Assembly: GCA_017311185.1 (NCBI GenBank)
Contig: JAESUZ010003290.1
Location: 1 to 64,000, forward strand
Source of the DNA: Proteles cristata cristata
Lineage: Eukaryota; Chordata; Mammalia; Carnivora; Hyaenidae
Length of the DNA stretch: 64,000 bases
Direction of reading: 5' to 3'
Numbering within the stretch: the first letter of the stretch is position 1; every line of letters starts with the position of its first letter. This document shows positions 1-12,409 of the stretch, piece by piece. The position numbers were made by a program, and so were the translations under genes. The notes under the pieces were generated by a model that saw only the letters and a list, made by a program, of their open reading frames with translations, was not told the origin of the DNA and ran no database searches.

Positions 1-593
1 CCCCTACAGCAGTGTATTTTCAATTCCTCCCTTCCATACTTTGTGCTATCGTTTTCATGCTGTTGTCCGTTTCTTTTACATATAAATCTCACAATACATT
101 GTTACAATTTTTGCTTAAGCCAGTCAATTATCTTTTAAAGAAAATAAAAATAAAGAAAACTAATTTTAATAATTACTTTCATTTTACCATTTCCAGTGCC
201 ATTTATTTCTTTGTGAAAATTCAAGTTTGTAAGTAATACTGTATTTCTTTCTCCTGAATACATTTCTTTAACAGCTTGTGCAGTGAATATTTGCTGGAAA
301 TGAATTATCTCAGCTTTTGCTTATATAAAAAAGTATTTTGTTCTTATTTAAAAAGATATTCTCGTGTGTATAGACTTCAGGGATGATAGTTTATTTTCAG
401 TACTTTAAAGATAATCACCACATTTTTTAGTTTGTATGATTCTCATAAGAAATCTGCTATAATTTATACCTCTGTTTCCTCTTTTCCTCCATATTCGGTA
501 TTTCTTTTTCCCCCTCTGTTCTGTTTTCTGGCTGCCTTTACGATTTTCTCCTATTTTTGGTTTTTAAAAGTTTGACTATGATATATCTGAGGC

Positions 594-617
594 TGTGTGT
601 GTGTGTGTGGGGGGGGG
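594..617. repeat. (TG)8 followed by a G run
   Basis: Eight TG units run directly into an eight-base G homopolymer inside the old LINE-1. It is likely to be length-variable. Confidence 0.9.
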
Positions 618-734
618 TGATTTTATTTTAATCCTGCTTGTGGTTCTTCAAGCTTCTGAGATCTGTAGTTTGATCTCCTATATTATCATTGGAAACCAGT
701 TAGATATTGTCACTTCTAAGATTTCTTTATTTCT

Positions 735-962
735 CTATTTTTAAAATTTTACTTTTTATGTTTATTTATTTTTAAGAGAGAGAAACACATAGAGTGCTAG
801 CAGAGGAGGGGCAGGAGAGAGAGGGAGACACAGAATCTGAAGCTGGCTCCAGACTCTGAACCATCAACACAGAGCACAAAACAGAGCTTAAACCCGTGAA
901 CTGCAAGATCATGGCCTGAGCCAAATTTGGATGCTTAACCGACTGAGCCACCCAAGTGCCCC
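735..962 (-). mobile_element. tRNA-derived carnivore SINE
   Basis: Minus-strand copy: a T-rich tail complement (TTTATTTATTTTT) near 757, a GA-rich body, and a head ending GCCACCCAAGTGCCCC at 962. A related duplication lies on both sides (TCACTTCTAAGAT near 710 and TCACTTCTAATAT near 965). The B-box complement is mutated (AACCCGTGAACTG), so the copy is fairly old. It splits the LINE-1 relic. Confidence 0.9.
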
Positions 963-1900
963 AATCACTTCTAATATGTTCTTTCTATCTTTTCTCTTTG
1001 GCATTGCAACGCTATCAATGTTAGGTCTCTTTCTTAATATTGCTCCACAGCTCTTGGATATTCTGAGCTGTTTGTTTTTGGTTTTTTTTTTTGTTTGTTT
1101 TTTTCAGTCTTTCTTTGTGTTTCAATTTGGATAATTTCCCTTGCTCTATTTTCAAGACCACTGAGTCTTTCCTCAACAGTGTCTACTCTGTTGATAAGCC
1201 TCCTAAAGAAATTCTTTATCTCTGATATCAGGTGTTATTTCTAGCATCTCCTCTTGACTTTTGTACAGTTTCTCTCTCCCTGCTGCAACCTCCCATCTGT
1301 TTATGTATGTTGTCCACCTTTTCTAGCAGATTTATTAATATTTTAATCACAGTTGTTTTAAAATTCCTGTTCAGTAGTTCTAGCATCTGGTCTATTGATT
1401 GCTTTGCTCTTGATAATGCATTGATTCTCCTTATTTACTTGTATGTATTATAATTTTTGATTGAATGTTAGTATTATGTGTATGAGAACAGTAGATTCTG
1501 GGGTAATAAGTTTATGCCTGGAAATTGTTACCACATTTTTTCAGGCTGTTAGTGTGAAGGGTTGAGCTAATTATAGTTAGGACTTGATCTGGGTTTGAGT
1601 TGTGTTGTTGCTATTGTTACCTTCAGAGCGTCTAAGTCTTCAAATTTTTGTAGTAAGTTGCTCTTATTTTATATTTCGATTTAGGGCTTAAGCATTATGG
1701 AGTTTTTCTCAGCACTCCTGCATCTGAATTAGCTGAATCAGCTGTGTTATCTCTGCACGCCTGAAGCATAGTGGGAGGGTGGAAGGAGGTCTCCTAAATT
1801 CGTCTTTGTATTTAGTGATATGCTAGAACTATCTCATGCTAGAACTCATGAGAGCCATTTGTGCACATCTCTTTCCAGCTCCATGTTCAGTGCTATCATG

Positions 1901-2760
1901 TGATAGTTTGAAATAGGTGATGGTGAAAATGTTCACATCCAGGAAATTGGCCCATACTGCAAACCTGATCTTTTTAACCTGGAGAACTGGTAGTTAAACA
2001 TTTACCAGCACAATTCCTCTTGTATTGTATTTATAGTTAGTCTTGAGTGGAAAGTATATGAATCCTTCCTCAGTGGTTTAAAAAAACACAAAGCACCTCA
2101 CCTTTGTATCAGTATAAGAGCCTGAGCCCAGAACTGTTTTTTGGCCCCTTCCTAGAGGTAGGTGGTTTTGATTCTACCCTTCCTCTAGCTCTGGAAAAGA
2201 GACTTCTATGCCTTCCTCAAAGGCAGACACATTTTGGTTCTATTTATCCCAAAGAAACTAAGGATCTTTGTCTATGCCCTTGTGGTCAAAGGGATTAGTG
2301 ACCCTTTCCTAGTGGCTTAAGATTTTTGATTCATAAGAGGGGAGGGTTTGGGAATGAGGGTGAGGTTTTGTGCCTATCTTCTTGCTTCCGTTGATTATCT
2401 CCTGATTCCTGCATAACCATACCATCCAGGAGGGTCTTCAGTCCCTTATTTTTTAACCAGTCTTTTTCTCATATGAAAGATTTGATTCCATGGTGAAATT
2501 TTATTCATTTTTAATTTATAGCAGGAGGATATAAAATGCTTGCTGTATTTGAAGAGCAATTCAAAACATTTTGCATGGTTTCCAGCAGCTAATTTCTTCA
2601 ACAGATCCATTAATTCAATGATATTTTACATGCACAATTTCAAAAATAAAACTTACAGAAAATAACTTATGAGAAACTACAAACTTCCTTTATGTCTGGG
2701 GCCCCCAGCTACACCCTAGTGACATGCTAGTCAACATTTGGCCTTTAAGAATTCATTAAA
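1901..2760. other. Unassigned, possibly more LINE-1 relic
   Basis: AT-rich sequence with no convincing exon, RNA gene or recent repeat. It may be a degraded continuation of the LINE-1 to the left. The only frame of note is 64 codons at 2104-2298, with no recognisable motif. Confidence 0.4.
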
Positions 2761-2990
2761 GGGGCGCCTGGGTAGGTCAGTCAGTTAAGCATCTGACTAT
2801 GACTCAGGTCAAGATCTCACAGTTTGTGAATTCCAGCCCTGCTTCAGATGAGCTCGAGTCCCACTTCAGGTGAGCAGGAGCCCCACCTCAGACGAGCCCT
2901 GCTTCTCTCTCTCTCTCCCTGTCTCTCTCTGCCCCCGCCCCCGCTCACTTGCGCACCCCCCCCCAGGAAAGAAAAGAATTTTTTAAAATC
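2761..2990 (+). mobile_element. Carnivore SINE with internal tandem expansion
   Basis: It begins GGGGCGCCTGGGTAGGTCAG and has the usual head. The middle is unusual: a unit of about 22 bases (CTTCAGATGAGCTCGAGTCC and variants) occurs about three times at 2841-2900, replacing the normal 'ctctgtgctgacagctcag' section. A CT-rich part and a C run follow (about 2957-2967), then an A-rich end. Flanking 'aagaatt' sequences near 2747 and 2975 may be the target duplication. Confidence 0.85.
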
Positions 2991-3264
2991 TATACAATTT
3001 CTTCTTTCAGGCTTGCAGGTGCCCACCTCTTTCTTCTAGGCTCTGGCAAATATGAACAATTCATGTGTCTCATATCTCCTTGGAAGGACTAGTCACGCCC
3101 AAAAAATGGCTCGCTAGGTTGCCTAGTTACCACAGCTTTATGACGGATTCAAGAAACATTGTGCTTTTGTAGATTATTCAGCTTTTTTCATGTTAAAGTG
3201 CGAGTGATGTTCTTTTGCAGTTTTCTGAATCCTAAGGAGAAGCAGGTATCCCTAAACTTTGTGG

Positions 3265-3610
3265 GGTTTTTTTTCATTTTAAAAAATTGAGGCTTTTGAG
3301 GCATAATTTGTTTAAAATAAACTGCACATGGTTAAAGAATACAATTTGATGCATTTGACATATTTGTACATCTCTGAAATGCTTCTCCTAGTCAAATAAT
3401 GATCATGTTAACACATACATTTCCTCCCCAAATTGTCTTATCCTCATGGAAAGTTTTCTGTCTCCTCACCTTCACCTCCATTCCCTAGCAACAACTGATC
3501 TATCTTCTGACCCTAAATGATCTTTTTATCTATTTATTTCAATAGATTCTAGGTTTTATACACTTTTGGGTCACACTTGACCAGTTATACTTAAACTAGG
3601 ATTTAATTGT
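3265..3610 (-). mobile_element. Old LINE-1 3' UTR relic
   Basis: It contains 'taaactgcacatggttaaag', 'gatgcatttgacatatttgt' and a C-rich 'ccattccctagcaacaactga' stretch, in the order expected for the reverse complement of an old LINE-1 3' UTR. It is truncated and diverged. Confidence 0.6.
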
Positions 3611-3994
3611 AACATGGTCCTGTTGCTCTTGACTCACAGTTTATAGTACATGTGATTCATCACATGAATTAGGTATGAGTCCTGGTGACCTGAATGGGTC
3701 TATATTCAGTGAGATGAGTCCACTGACCAGGGGCTTGGATGTTAAATTACGATGCTAAATTCTATAAACATTTCTAAATGCTTACTCCCAGTTTCTATAC
3801 TTATGTCACACATGGGTCAGTAATAAACAGTTTGTGGACTACTTTATCAATGGATAACACTTTGAGTAACATTGCTATAGAATTTAAGTCTGTATTTTGT
3901 TGATAACATTCTTGTGGTGTCATCTAACATCTTCTACTATGCCCACTTTTTCTGTAAACTGATAGTTCTAGAGGCTTGGTCTTGATTCAGGTTC
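3611..3994. other. Unassigned non-coding stretch
   Basis: AT-rich, with no frame, RNA gene or repeat that I can place. Confidence 0.5.
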
Positions 3995-4009
3995 AACATT
4001 TTGTTTTCA

Positions 4010-4227
4010 GGGGCACCTGGGTGGCTCAGTCAGTTAAGCTCTGACTTCTGCTCAGGTCATGACCTCACAGTTTGTGGGTTCAAGCCCCGCGTTGGGCTCT
4101 GTGCTGACAGCTCAGAGCCTGGAGCCTGCTTCAGATTCTGTGTCTCCCTCTCTCTCTGCTCCTTCCCCGCTCATGCTCTGTCTTTCTCTGTCTCAAAAAT
4201 AAATAAAACACTTTAAAAATTATAAAA
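4010..4227 (+). mobile_element. Carnivore SINE with 15-bp target duplication
   Basis: Full structure: head GGGGCACCTGGGTGGCTCAG, B-box region GGGTTCAAGCCCCGCG, CTCTGTGCTGACAGCTCAG body, CT-rich segment and AAATAAATAAAAC tail. A perfect 15-bp duplication (AACATTTTGTTTTCA) lies at 3995-4009 and 4228-4242, which fixes the ends. Confidence 0.96.
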
Positions 4228-4296
4228 AACATTTTGTTTTCAAAAGTTTCTTATCAGTGGTGCTGTATATTTCCATTAGGGTCTATAGAATGCTTG

Positions 4297-4298
<2 letters not shown>

Positions 4299-4333
<35 letters not shown>
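4299..4333. repeat. (TC)n microsatellite
   Basis: About 17 uninterrupted TC units. On the minus strand it produces the Arg-Glu repeat of a spurious 69-codon frame. Confidence 0.95.
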
Positions 4334-4334
<1 letters not shown>

Positions 4335-5829
4335 ATTTTAGCAGCCTGTTGGTGATTGTTACTTAGATGCATTAGTTCATTAAAGGTTGAAAAATTATGC
4401 TGTTCTAATTTTATCATTAAAATTTTTTTTTTTTGCATCTTGAATATCTCTCCAAAAAGACACTTCCTTTCATCAACTTTGGATTGCCTCAAGGTACACT
4501 TTATATGGAAGGACTTGATTCTTCCTTTTTACTTCTCAACTTTCAAAACAATGAGTTAATGATCCAGCATCCTCTAAAGATAATCTGTGAGATGTTTAAA
4601 ATAATTATTACTATGACCTGATATAAATACATTTGATAGGCTCTAATCCATTGCAGTTATGATTCTAACATAGTCATAGTTAGTCATATAATTAAATAGA
4701 TATTCCAGTTCCAGTTGATCCCCTTCCTGTGAAATGTGTGAGAGGTCTATGCGCGAAAATGAAAACTTAGCCAGTAAAGGAATAGGTGGGGTTAAAATCC
4801 AGATCTACTTGACTGCAAAGGCCCTGCTCTTGGCCATGTGCGCCTGACTTCTGAAGTATGTGGATTCTTTTCCCATCTTGGGCATGTGCCTATGGCTAAC
4901 AGCCAGCCAGGAGCCAGTGCACTGTACAGAGATAGGCCAAGGCCTCGGCACTCAGTGCCTGGCTCATACAAATTGATTCTGCGTCAGCTGAAAGAGGCTG
5001 GAGCCATTGTTGCTAGATGTAATCCTAAGAGTCTATAGGATTTTGTCTAGAATGAGATAGCTCTCAAATAGTAATGATGATTTCAGTGCTTGAAAATGAT
5101 CGTTTGCCAAAACTTCCCAACAGACTCTCCTAATTTGTGACTTGTTTCCCACTTGAAGGAACCCTTGAAGCAGGACTATATCTTCTTTAGGTTATTCAGT
5201 AATTTAGAAAGTGATGTCCACACTCACAGTTTCCTTTTCGTTGCATTTTGACTCAAGTTTTTTGGGCCCTAGGAAGGAAAGACAAAGAGACCACTGAAGA
5301 ACTCTCACCCAGGGGCTTGGGTTTTAGTAGCATTGGCGTTAGGTACCTGTTCTGTTATGAGCTGGCTTCACAGAGCTTTCCATACTCCTCCTCAGACTTA
5401 GAAGGGAAGTGGGATGCAGACAGGCAGTTCTTGGGGAGAAGAGTAAGTCTGTTCCTCTAGCTCCAAGAGTACCCCCAAAGCATGGTGCTGCAGTGCTGGC
5501 TCTTTTTTTTGCCTGCCCCTTTCCTGTCCTGCTGAGGGCAAAGCACGTTTTGCCCTCTGATAAAATTTCCTTCAAGGAAAGGGCTCTGACTCCAACCCTG
5601 AAAGTGATTGATGTCCTTCTAGATCCCAGAAGCTTCCAACAGCCTCCGCTGTCCTTTCAAAGCAGGAAATAAGTGCAAGCCAGTGTGGAGAATTGTGCAG
5701 AAAATTTTTTCTTTATTTTGTCAAAATGGAGAGGAGGAAAAGGGAAAACATGTGGGGGTGAGCACTGGGCTTCTGTGATAAATAGACTGCTTAGGTTGGA
5801 AGAGTGAAGGGACTCTTCTTTGAGAATGG
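4334..5829. other. Unassigned, low-repeat stretch
   Basis: No recent repeat, RNA gene or credible exon. Overlapping frames of 70-87 codons at 5248-5672 on both strands lack recognisable domains or splice context. Confidence 0.5.
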
Positions 5830-6170
5830 ATTATTTGGACATTCATTCGTTGCTTCATTGAGCAGATACAGAGACCCGATTAGCCACTGGAGCCTGGCTT
5901 TGGAATAAGCAAAGACAAATGTCACTGATCGCCCACTGTGTGTGATTTATAATCTTATGGTGAATACATATGTTATAAAAAATGTTACACTGCCACTTGG
6001 GGTGTTATGTAGAGGAGGTGGAAATACTACAGGAATGAGTAAACCCCACTTGGGCTGTTGGAAGAAGAATGGGATTTATAAAGACAGTAATATTTGAGCT
6101 GAATCTTCAAAGGAGCCTGTAGAGGAAAGAACTCCCTCTGTGTACAGCAGCTCGATCCTCTTGGATTTGG
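5830..6170 (-). mobile_element. Probable L2 relic
   Basis: The pattern 'cattcattcgttgcttcattgag', then 'gtggaaatactacaggaatgag', then 'atttgagctgaatcttcaaa' follows the order of the reverse complement of L2. It is strongly diverged. Confidence 0.45.
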
Positions 6171-9100
6171 ACTTCTATTTAGGGGTGAGGTAGGGAGGTA
6201 TTAAACTCCTCTGAGGACATTCAAACAATTAAAGAGAAGATAGTGGAGTCCAAGTTATTTTAGGCCCATTTTCATTACAGGATACGCTGAAGGACGCGAT
6301 ACTTGTGGGTATTCAGAGTCGGTCTGATTTTACAGATGCCTTCGTTTTTACCTGATGGACTCAGGCAGGCTGGATGTCCGTTAGGTCAGGTTTCAGGCCT
6401 GTGCCTGGCGTGGACCGTGGTGGTACCAGTATTGGTGTATTTCGTGGGATTCTAATGACATCGACCTGAAATCTCTTATATTTCCTTGAAATCAGGAGGC
6501 CACTTTGGTTGTACATTAGGATTAGAAGATTTAAAAAGGACCAGTGCTTGCACCGTACCCGTTGAGCCTCTGTTTCATTTCATCTCAAGGGAGGCCCGTG
6601 CCTTAGCATTTTACAAAAGCTATGCCCCCGCCCTGAGCTCATCCTAAGACATAGTCAGTGTCTATAGTCACTGTCCTGGGTAGCTCACAGCTCATTGGTG
6701 TTGTGGTTTAGAATGACTTTGACCTTACTTCGTGACATTGGGCCTTCTTTGTAGGCTTCCTTGGTGAAGGTGCTAGAATCCTTCCTTTTCTGGTGAGTAC
6801 CTTTAACGACGAAAAGGATGTTCTTAGTAAATATGTTATATAATCAGAGTACTTCTGGTTCATCTGAGCCAACTATCTACTCTCATCCAATCTTCCCCCT
6901 TGAACTTAGGTTTGGCAATCAATGAGAATAATTTCTGGGCCTTGGAGGACTGCCTTTGGTGACTATGCAGGACCCTCTGTTTTGCTCTTGGTCTTTCTCT
7001 GCTCTCTACCAGCTTTGCCCAATTTCTTACCCAGGAGACTTGCAATTCAGCCTTTTGTGCCTTGACCAGAGCTGAAGTCTTCCCAGCTTTGACCCTTGGA
7101 GCTGCCCAGAAGAAATCAGTTTCTTCTGCTGTTACACTCTGGGCACTTTGAGCCGGACACCAAGCCTGTGAGAGTCCTGTTGCGAGATTTCTCTACTACC
7201 CCTGGGGTCAGCCCACACCCCACTTCCGGGTGTGATCATTGGCATCCAAAGAGCATAATCTCTTTAGAAGATGCCTAAGGCGAGTCAGCTGTTGAACTGG
7301 TCCAAACAGGTTCCTTTGAGGAGCATTAAATGCCTGTTCCTCAATAAAACGTTAAACTGATATGAATTACTTTTTTGCCAAAATGAAGATGATTGGACTT
7401 GCACAGGTGGGGAAGCAGGACCTTTTGATCTTCTGCTGAGCACCCCATGGCAATTTTGACTTTTGGATTGAATTCTGGGCAGGTTGGCTCAGATTGAACG
7501 CAGTGCCAGGGGCTGAAGGTTACAAGTGGCGTTCCTGCAGAATGCCAAACCTTGGAAATTGGCACTCTCCCAGATGGGAACATCTGATTGCTCGGTGCAC
7601 AGTGAGTGAGGGGAAACAAAAAGATCAAAAATAGAAGAGATAATCCCAGCATTAGAAGAACTGCAGAAATCCTCAAGGCACCCTCTTGTCACCTGGAAAA
7701 GAAAGGGTGTATTCTTTTTTGGTATTCCGGTAAGATTCATCTATAGAAGCCCTATAGAAGAGAAGCCCTAAAAACTTATGCTCTGATAATCACAATAATT
7801 ATAGATTATTCTTCTATGCCTGGTAGAGCATCTAAGTAATAAAAAAGCTAAGCAGGGCTGAAATGGAATTTTTTAAAAGTTACATAAAAATTCCATGCAC
7901 AGAGTTGGTGATTATATATGTAGGAGAGGTTAATATCGAAGCAGTGGCATGATTAATTTCAGTCAGTAAAAGGTGATCGGGAGCCCCGCCTTCCTCCAGC
8001 GATGCTGGCTATAAATGAAAGCTCACACGGGGGGTGGGGGGATGCCCTGGAAGAAAAGGCACCTTCCGCCAATAGCTGTTTCATAACGCAAGCCCATTAA
8101 TCGAGGGGGAAGATGACCCTGCTCCCTACAGCAAAACCACACATGTTGTTGCTTGAAAAAGTGGGCATAAACGTGGTTCCGTTGCAAAAGAATTGGGGGC
8201 ATGGAAGTTTTTTTCCCCGTTTCTTTTGGAAACACATACCCTTTAGAAGGATTAGGATGGTTGAAAAGTAGTTAAATAAATAGCACTTTCCGACCATTGT
8301 CAGTAGATTGTCTTGGAGTATTAGCTGTTTATTTCACTGACATATTCTGAAGAGTCTATAGGGGGCTTTTTCAGAAGTCAGGACCTCAATGTAATATACA
8401 AGCATTGATTCTGATATTTCCCTTGATAACAGTGCTCTGCCATATTGGGGTCGTAAGTCAGTAAGGTTCATTGGCTGCCGTAATGCTCACTGTCACCAGT
8501 AATAAGTACAAAAGACTTGCTCTAAAAGCTGGCTTATAAAACTTTAAGGAAACTTGGATTGCTTAAGTGAACTTGCAAGGCTCTGGGGGGCCCCAAGCAG
8601 GTCTTAGTTGTCTACTTATATTAATTTCACAGAGTTTAAAGGGTCAAGAAAGACTGTTGGTGATGCTTATTAATTTATGAAAGACAGACTCTTGTCTGTC
8701 TTTGCTATCTCGCTTTGACCATTCTGCCTTCCCTTTTAGAGAATTTAATATAAATTAAACCTTACCAGACAAGAGTGCCCTGAAGGCTTAAGTCTAAAGT
8801 TCACAGCTGGACTAAAAGGATCCAAAGATGCTATGTCTTTTTGCCGGCACGATTTCACTCGAAGTGATGTTTGAACAATAGAGCCGTGCAGTGGACATAA
8901 AACGTGAGAAGAAAAAAGCAATTAGTGGCATGCTACAGTTAGTCAAGGATTAGGATAGTTTTAAAATATGAGACATGCTTGCTTCTAAGGCTTTTGTTTT
9001 CTTGTTTCTTCAAGAAATAATGGCTCGTAAAAGGAGTATCTTCTGGGCCTTAAGTGGGGGCATGGTTCTTGTTAAGATGGGAATGTTTATGCGTCATTAC

Positions 9101-9354
9101 TATGTCTCAAAACATACCTGGTGACTGAGGCCAAACTGCCAAGAAAAGAGAAATGAAATATTGCCACAGAAGCTAAACCCAGTCTTACTGATGGAAATAC
9201 TCTTCCTTCATTGGTTTGCTGTGGAACTAAGAGGAAAGGCCACAATCGTGGAAAGCTAGGTCTTGAAAAATGCAGTCTTTATTTATTTTTAATTAATTCA
9301 TTAGTTAATGAATTTAAAATGCAATTTTTAAATAGCTCTCATAAAAATTCAGTG
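6171..9354. other. 3.2 kb repeat-poor unique stretch
   Basis: No SINE or LINE that I can recognise. The longest frame is 111 codons on the minus strand at 7341-7676; it overlaps a competing frame and has no family signature. The part at about 8390-8990 keeps several CpGs and homeobox-like ATTA/TTAATT words and looks constrained, but there is no frame there. Confidence 0.5.
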
Positions 9355-9460
9355 CTTTAAAAATCTTTCCCATTTCACAGATGCGGGTGTTGAGGCTCAG
9401 AGAGAGGAATACATTTTCTGAGGTTATATGGCTAATCATTACCTGAGGAGTAGTGGGGAA
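9355..9460 (-). mobile_element. MIR fragment
   Basis: 'cccatttcacagatgcgggtg' and 'gaggctcagagagaggaata' correspond to the conserved MIR core read in reverse complement. Confidence 0.5.
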
Positions 9461-9504
9461 TAAAGGGGTCTGCTACTCATCCCCGCCCCTACCCCTCAAA
9501 CCGG

Positions 9505-9790
9505 GGGTTGAGGCTGAGGAACACTATTGTCAAGTCAGACTCTTTGAGGAGCATGTTCAAAGGAAGGAATTGCATGTGTGCCAAGGCCTGGGGTGAGGGA
9601 TGGAAAGCCAGGCAGCTTGACTATAGTGCAGTGGGCATGGGGAGTGTAGGGGAAGCAAGATTAGACTGGGAAGGACGCAGGCAGCCAAGCAGGGTAACGC
9701 AGACTAGTAATTTGAATTTTGCCCTGGGAGTAGTGGGAGACATTTGGAGGATTAAAGGAGAGGAATACTCAGATTTGTAGACCTGTGAGT
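9505..9790 (-). mobile_element. L2 relic
   Basis: 'ggaattgcatgtgtgccaag', 'gcctggggtgagg' and 'aatttgaattttgccctggg' follow L2 reverse-complement order. The 90-codon plus-strand frame at 9508-9780 is a by-product. Confidence 0.5.
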
Positions 9791-9824
9791 TTAAAAGGTT
9801 ACACTGAGAGACTACCACTTCCTG

Positions 9825-11300
9825 TTGGGATAGAAGAGCTAGTGGTATGTTGTACTCCTAAGAGAACAACTAAACATATAGACAAAATACAGAAGCCATG
9901 TGCTTGAAGGCGACAGAGAGCTGCTGAGGGGAAGAGGTTGAGAGGGGCTAAAACTCTGAAAAAGAGAGCTGACTTGTCTAGCCTCTTTTAGATTGGGTTC
10001 ATCTGCAGTTGCTGGCACACGCAAGAGGCCAAATATCCAGCATTTGCACTGGGGGAAGGCTGGCACCAGGGAAGAGAGAAACTAGCAGAGTTTCTGGGAA
10101 AGCCTTGGGAAGCATCCAGCACGCAGCTGGTTCTTCCCCCAGTTGAATCCTGAGGCCATATGGAGTGAGAGGCCAGAATCCTAAGTGGAAGTCCTCCGAG
10201 AAAAATATGGCAGAGTTTTAATTTTCACACCCACCTTCATAGCCTCAAGAGACAGAGGTTGAAGTTCAAGGTCATTATGGGGAGGGAGTCCAGTAAGCAC
10301 ATAGACTTTCAGGTCAAGATCTTGGAAGGCTGTGCCTTCAGTAAGGGTAGGCGTACTGAATAGATTGAACGTTACCTTGGCTGCTGCACAGCCTTGATAA
10401 AGGCTGACTGGATAATCTTGATTTGGTGGACCTACTAGTCTCTCATTAGACTGAGGTGATCACTTATTACTCTGTTTGCCTGATGGACAGAAGGGGTAAT
10501 GGTCTCTGGAGGAAAATGATGTCACCTGGAGTCTCTAAACATCTTTATAAACAATAGCCATTAAATCAACAATCGCAAGATATGCCAAAACTCGAAACCA
10601 CAAGACTGAAAACCAAGAGAAACACAGTTATAGGAAACAGACCCATGGGTACGACAGTTATAGGAGTTAGTTAACAAGACTTTTAAGTAACTGGATATGT
10701 ATGTTTAAGAATAGGGAGAAAATAACTGAAAATAGAGAGGGTATATTAGAGGTGTGAATCTGTAAAATCAAATCAAAGGGGTAATTCTAGAACTGAACAA
10801 ATGGTATCAGTAACAGTAATCTGGATGTGATAGTAAGTGGAATTAAAGAACTGGAGACAGGTCAAATGGAAAATCTCCCTGCCATAGCAAACACAGGGAG
10901 AAAAAATAGGAAATATAGAAGAGAGCACTATGAACATGTTTGACTCAACCAGTAGAGTCAACATATAACTAGCATTCCAGAAGGAAATGATAGTGAATGG
11001 AGAAGGAACAATATTTAAAGAAATAATAGCTAGACATTTTCTAAAACTGCTGGACGTTATTAATCTACAGGTTCATGAAGCTCTGTGATATCAAGAAGTA
11101 TAAATATGATATCGCAGTATTGTATTACAAATATATTGTAATTGGGCTGCTAAAAGCCAAAGACAAAAAGAAAATAATACACACTAACTTCAAAGGAGCA
11201 ATAATACGTTTGATACCTGACTTCTCAACAGAAACGATGGAAGCCAAAAGACAATGAAATGACATCTTCCAAGTACCAAGAAGATCATTATGGCTTCCAG
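9825..11300 (+). mobile_element. Old LINE-1 (L1M/HAL1-like) 5' or ORF1-side relic
   Basis: The A-rich sense-strand section 'aaagaaataatagctagaca', 'gacgttattaatctacaggt', 'ctgctaaaagccaaagacaa', 'gaaacgatggaagccaaaag' resembles the ORF1-side coding sequence of ancient LINE-1. It is full of stops. The 5' limit is uncertain. Confidence 0.5.
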
Positions 11301-12409
11301 AACAGAGAATGGATTTTGGGAGTTAGAGGTGCCTAGAGAGGATATGGAAAGAACGCTTCACAGTCTTTTATGATCTTACAACGTCCTATTAAGAGGTGAC
11401 TATAGCCTGGATTCGGGTCATGATGATGGAGATGGAGGTAAGTAGACTGACTCAATACATATTTAGGTCAAAAGCCTCAAAAGAAATAACACAAACTCCT
11501 CAATTTACCCACCACTACCTTCCCAAAGACTCCGTCTCATCTCCATGGTTGCTTTCTTCCTTCCCCAGCCACCGCGGAGACCATCTGGTTGGCTGAGACA
11601 AACACACATCTTTCCCACAGGATAGTCTTTTTAATAACCTTATCCCCACTCATTCTTGTCTTCACATGTGATGCCCAGACAGTGACTGAGCATGCCTCTC
11701 ATTCTTTGTGAAGAATTCTAGGTGGCAACATAACAGGAATTTTGGCAAAGAACTTCACCTCCCATTGTATCCAAGTACGTGATGGTCAGGATGTGGAGTT
11801 ATAGACAAGTGGACATAACAACAGGCTGGGTGGTGTGGGTGGGCTTTTTGTGGAGTCCCCCCATTCAGATAAATCTGGGCACGGGGAGGTGGACTTCCAG
11901 TCTGACCTAACCGAATCCAACACCACCCCTGCCAACTACAGTTTGTGTAATCTTGGGGCTCAGTTTCTTTCACCTGGAAAATTGGGTAGCTGGTAATATC
12001 TGCATAAGGTGGTGCCAGGGCCAGGCGCATGTCAATAATGCCATGTTCGACCCCACCAGCCTGGCCAGACTGAGGAGCTGGTGCAGACCCTTTGCCAGGA
12101 TGTGGCACTCAGAGTTCCCGGCCATGCTGGCTAGTCTTCTAGCCGCACAGTGCAGTGGTCTTTGAACATATAATTGTGTGTCTTGGGTCAGGAAGGGACA
12201 GGGAAGATCTAAGAGGAGGGAGAAGCTGGTCTCTTTGATCAAGATACAGCCATGGGGATTGAGAGGAGAGGCAGAACTGAATACCAACAGCCTTTCTAGA
12301 AGTCCAGCTTGGCTCTTGATAAAGTCAGGGCTCTGGTAGTTTAGTATCTGTTAACGAGAGATAACTGAAATCACTGATGAGCGTTTGAAGGGCAGGGACT
12401 GTTTAATGT
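11301..12409. other. Unassigned; overlapping minus-strand frames
   Basis: Two minus-strand frames overlap (117 codons at 11755-12108 and 105 codons at 11970-12287). Local GC content is higher than on either side, which could mean a decayed processed pseudogene or an old repeat. I recognise no protein family in either frame and call no gene. Confidence 0.3.

Larger units (their letters stand above)
1..1900 (-). mobile_element. Old LINE-1 (L1M-type) relic, ORF2/3' part
   Basis: Read on the plus strand this matches the reverse complement of old mammalian LINE-1. It has the 'cacaatacattgttacaatt' and 'cagtcaattatcttttaaag' stretches at 89-140, then the 'gaattatctcagcttttgc' block near 302, and at 1150-1500 the 'ttctagcatctggtctattg' type of sequence. 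It continues past the left edge of the window and is split by a SINE at 735-962. No long frame survives, so it is dead. The right boundary is uncertain and could extend to about 2.5 kb. Confidence 0.7.
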
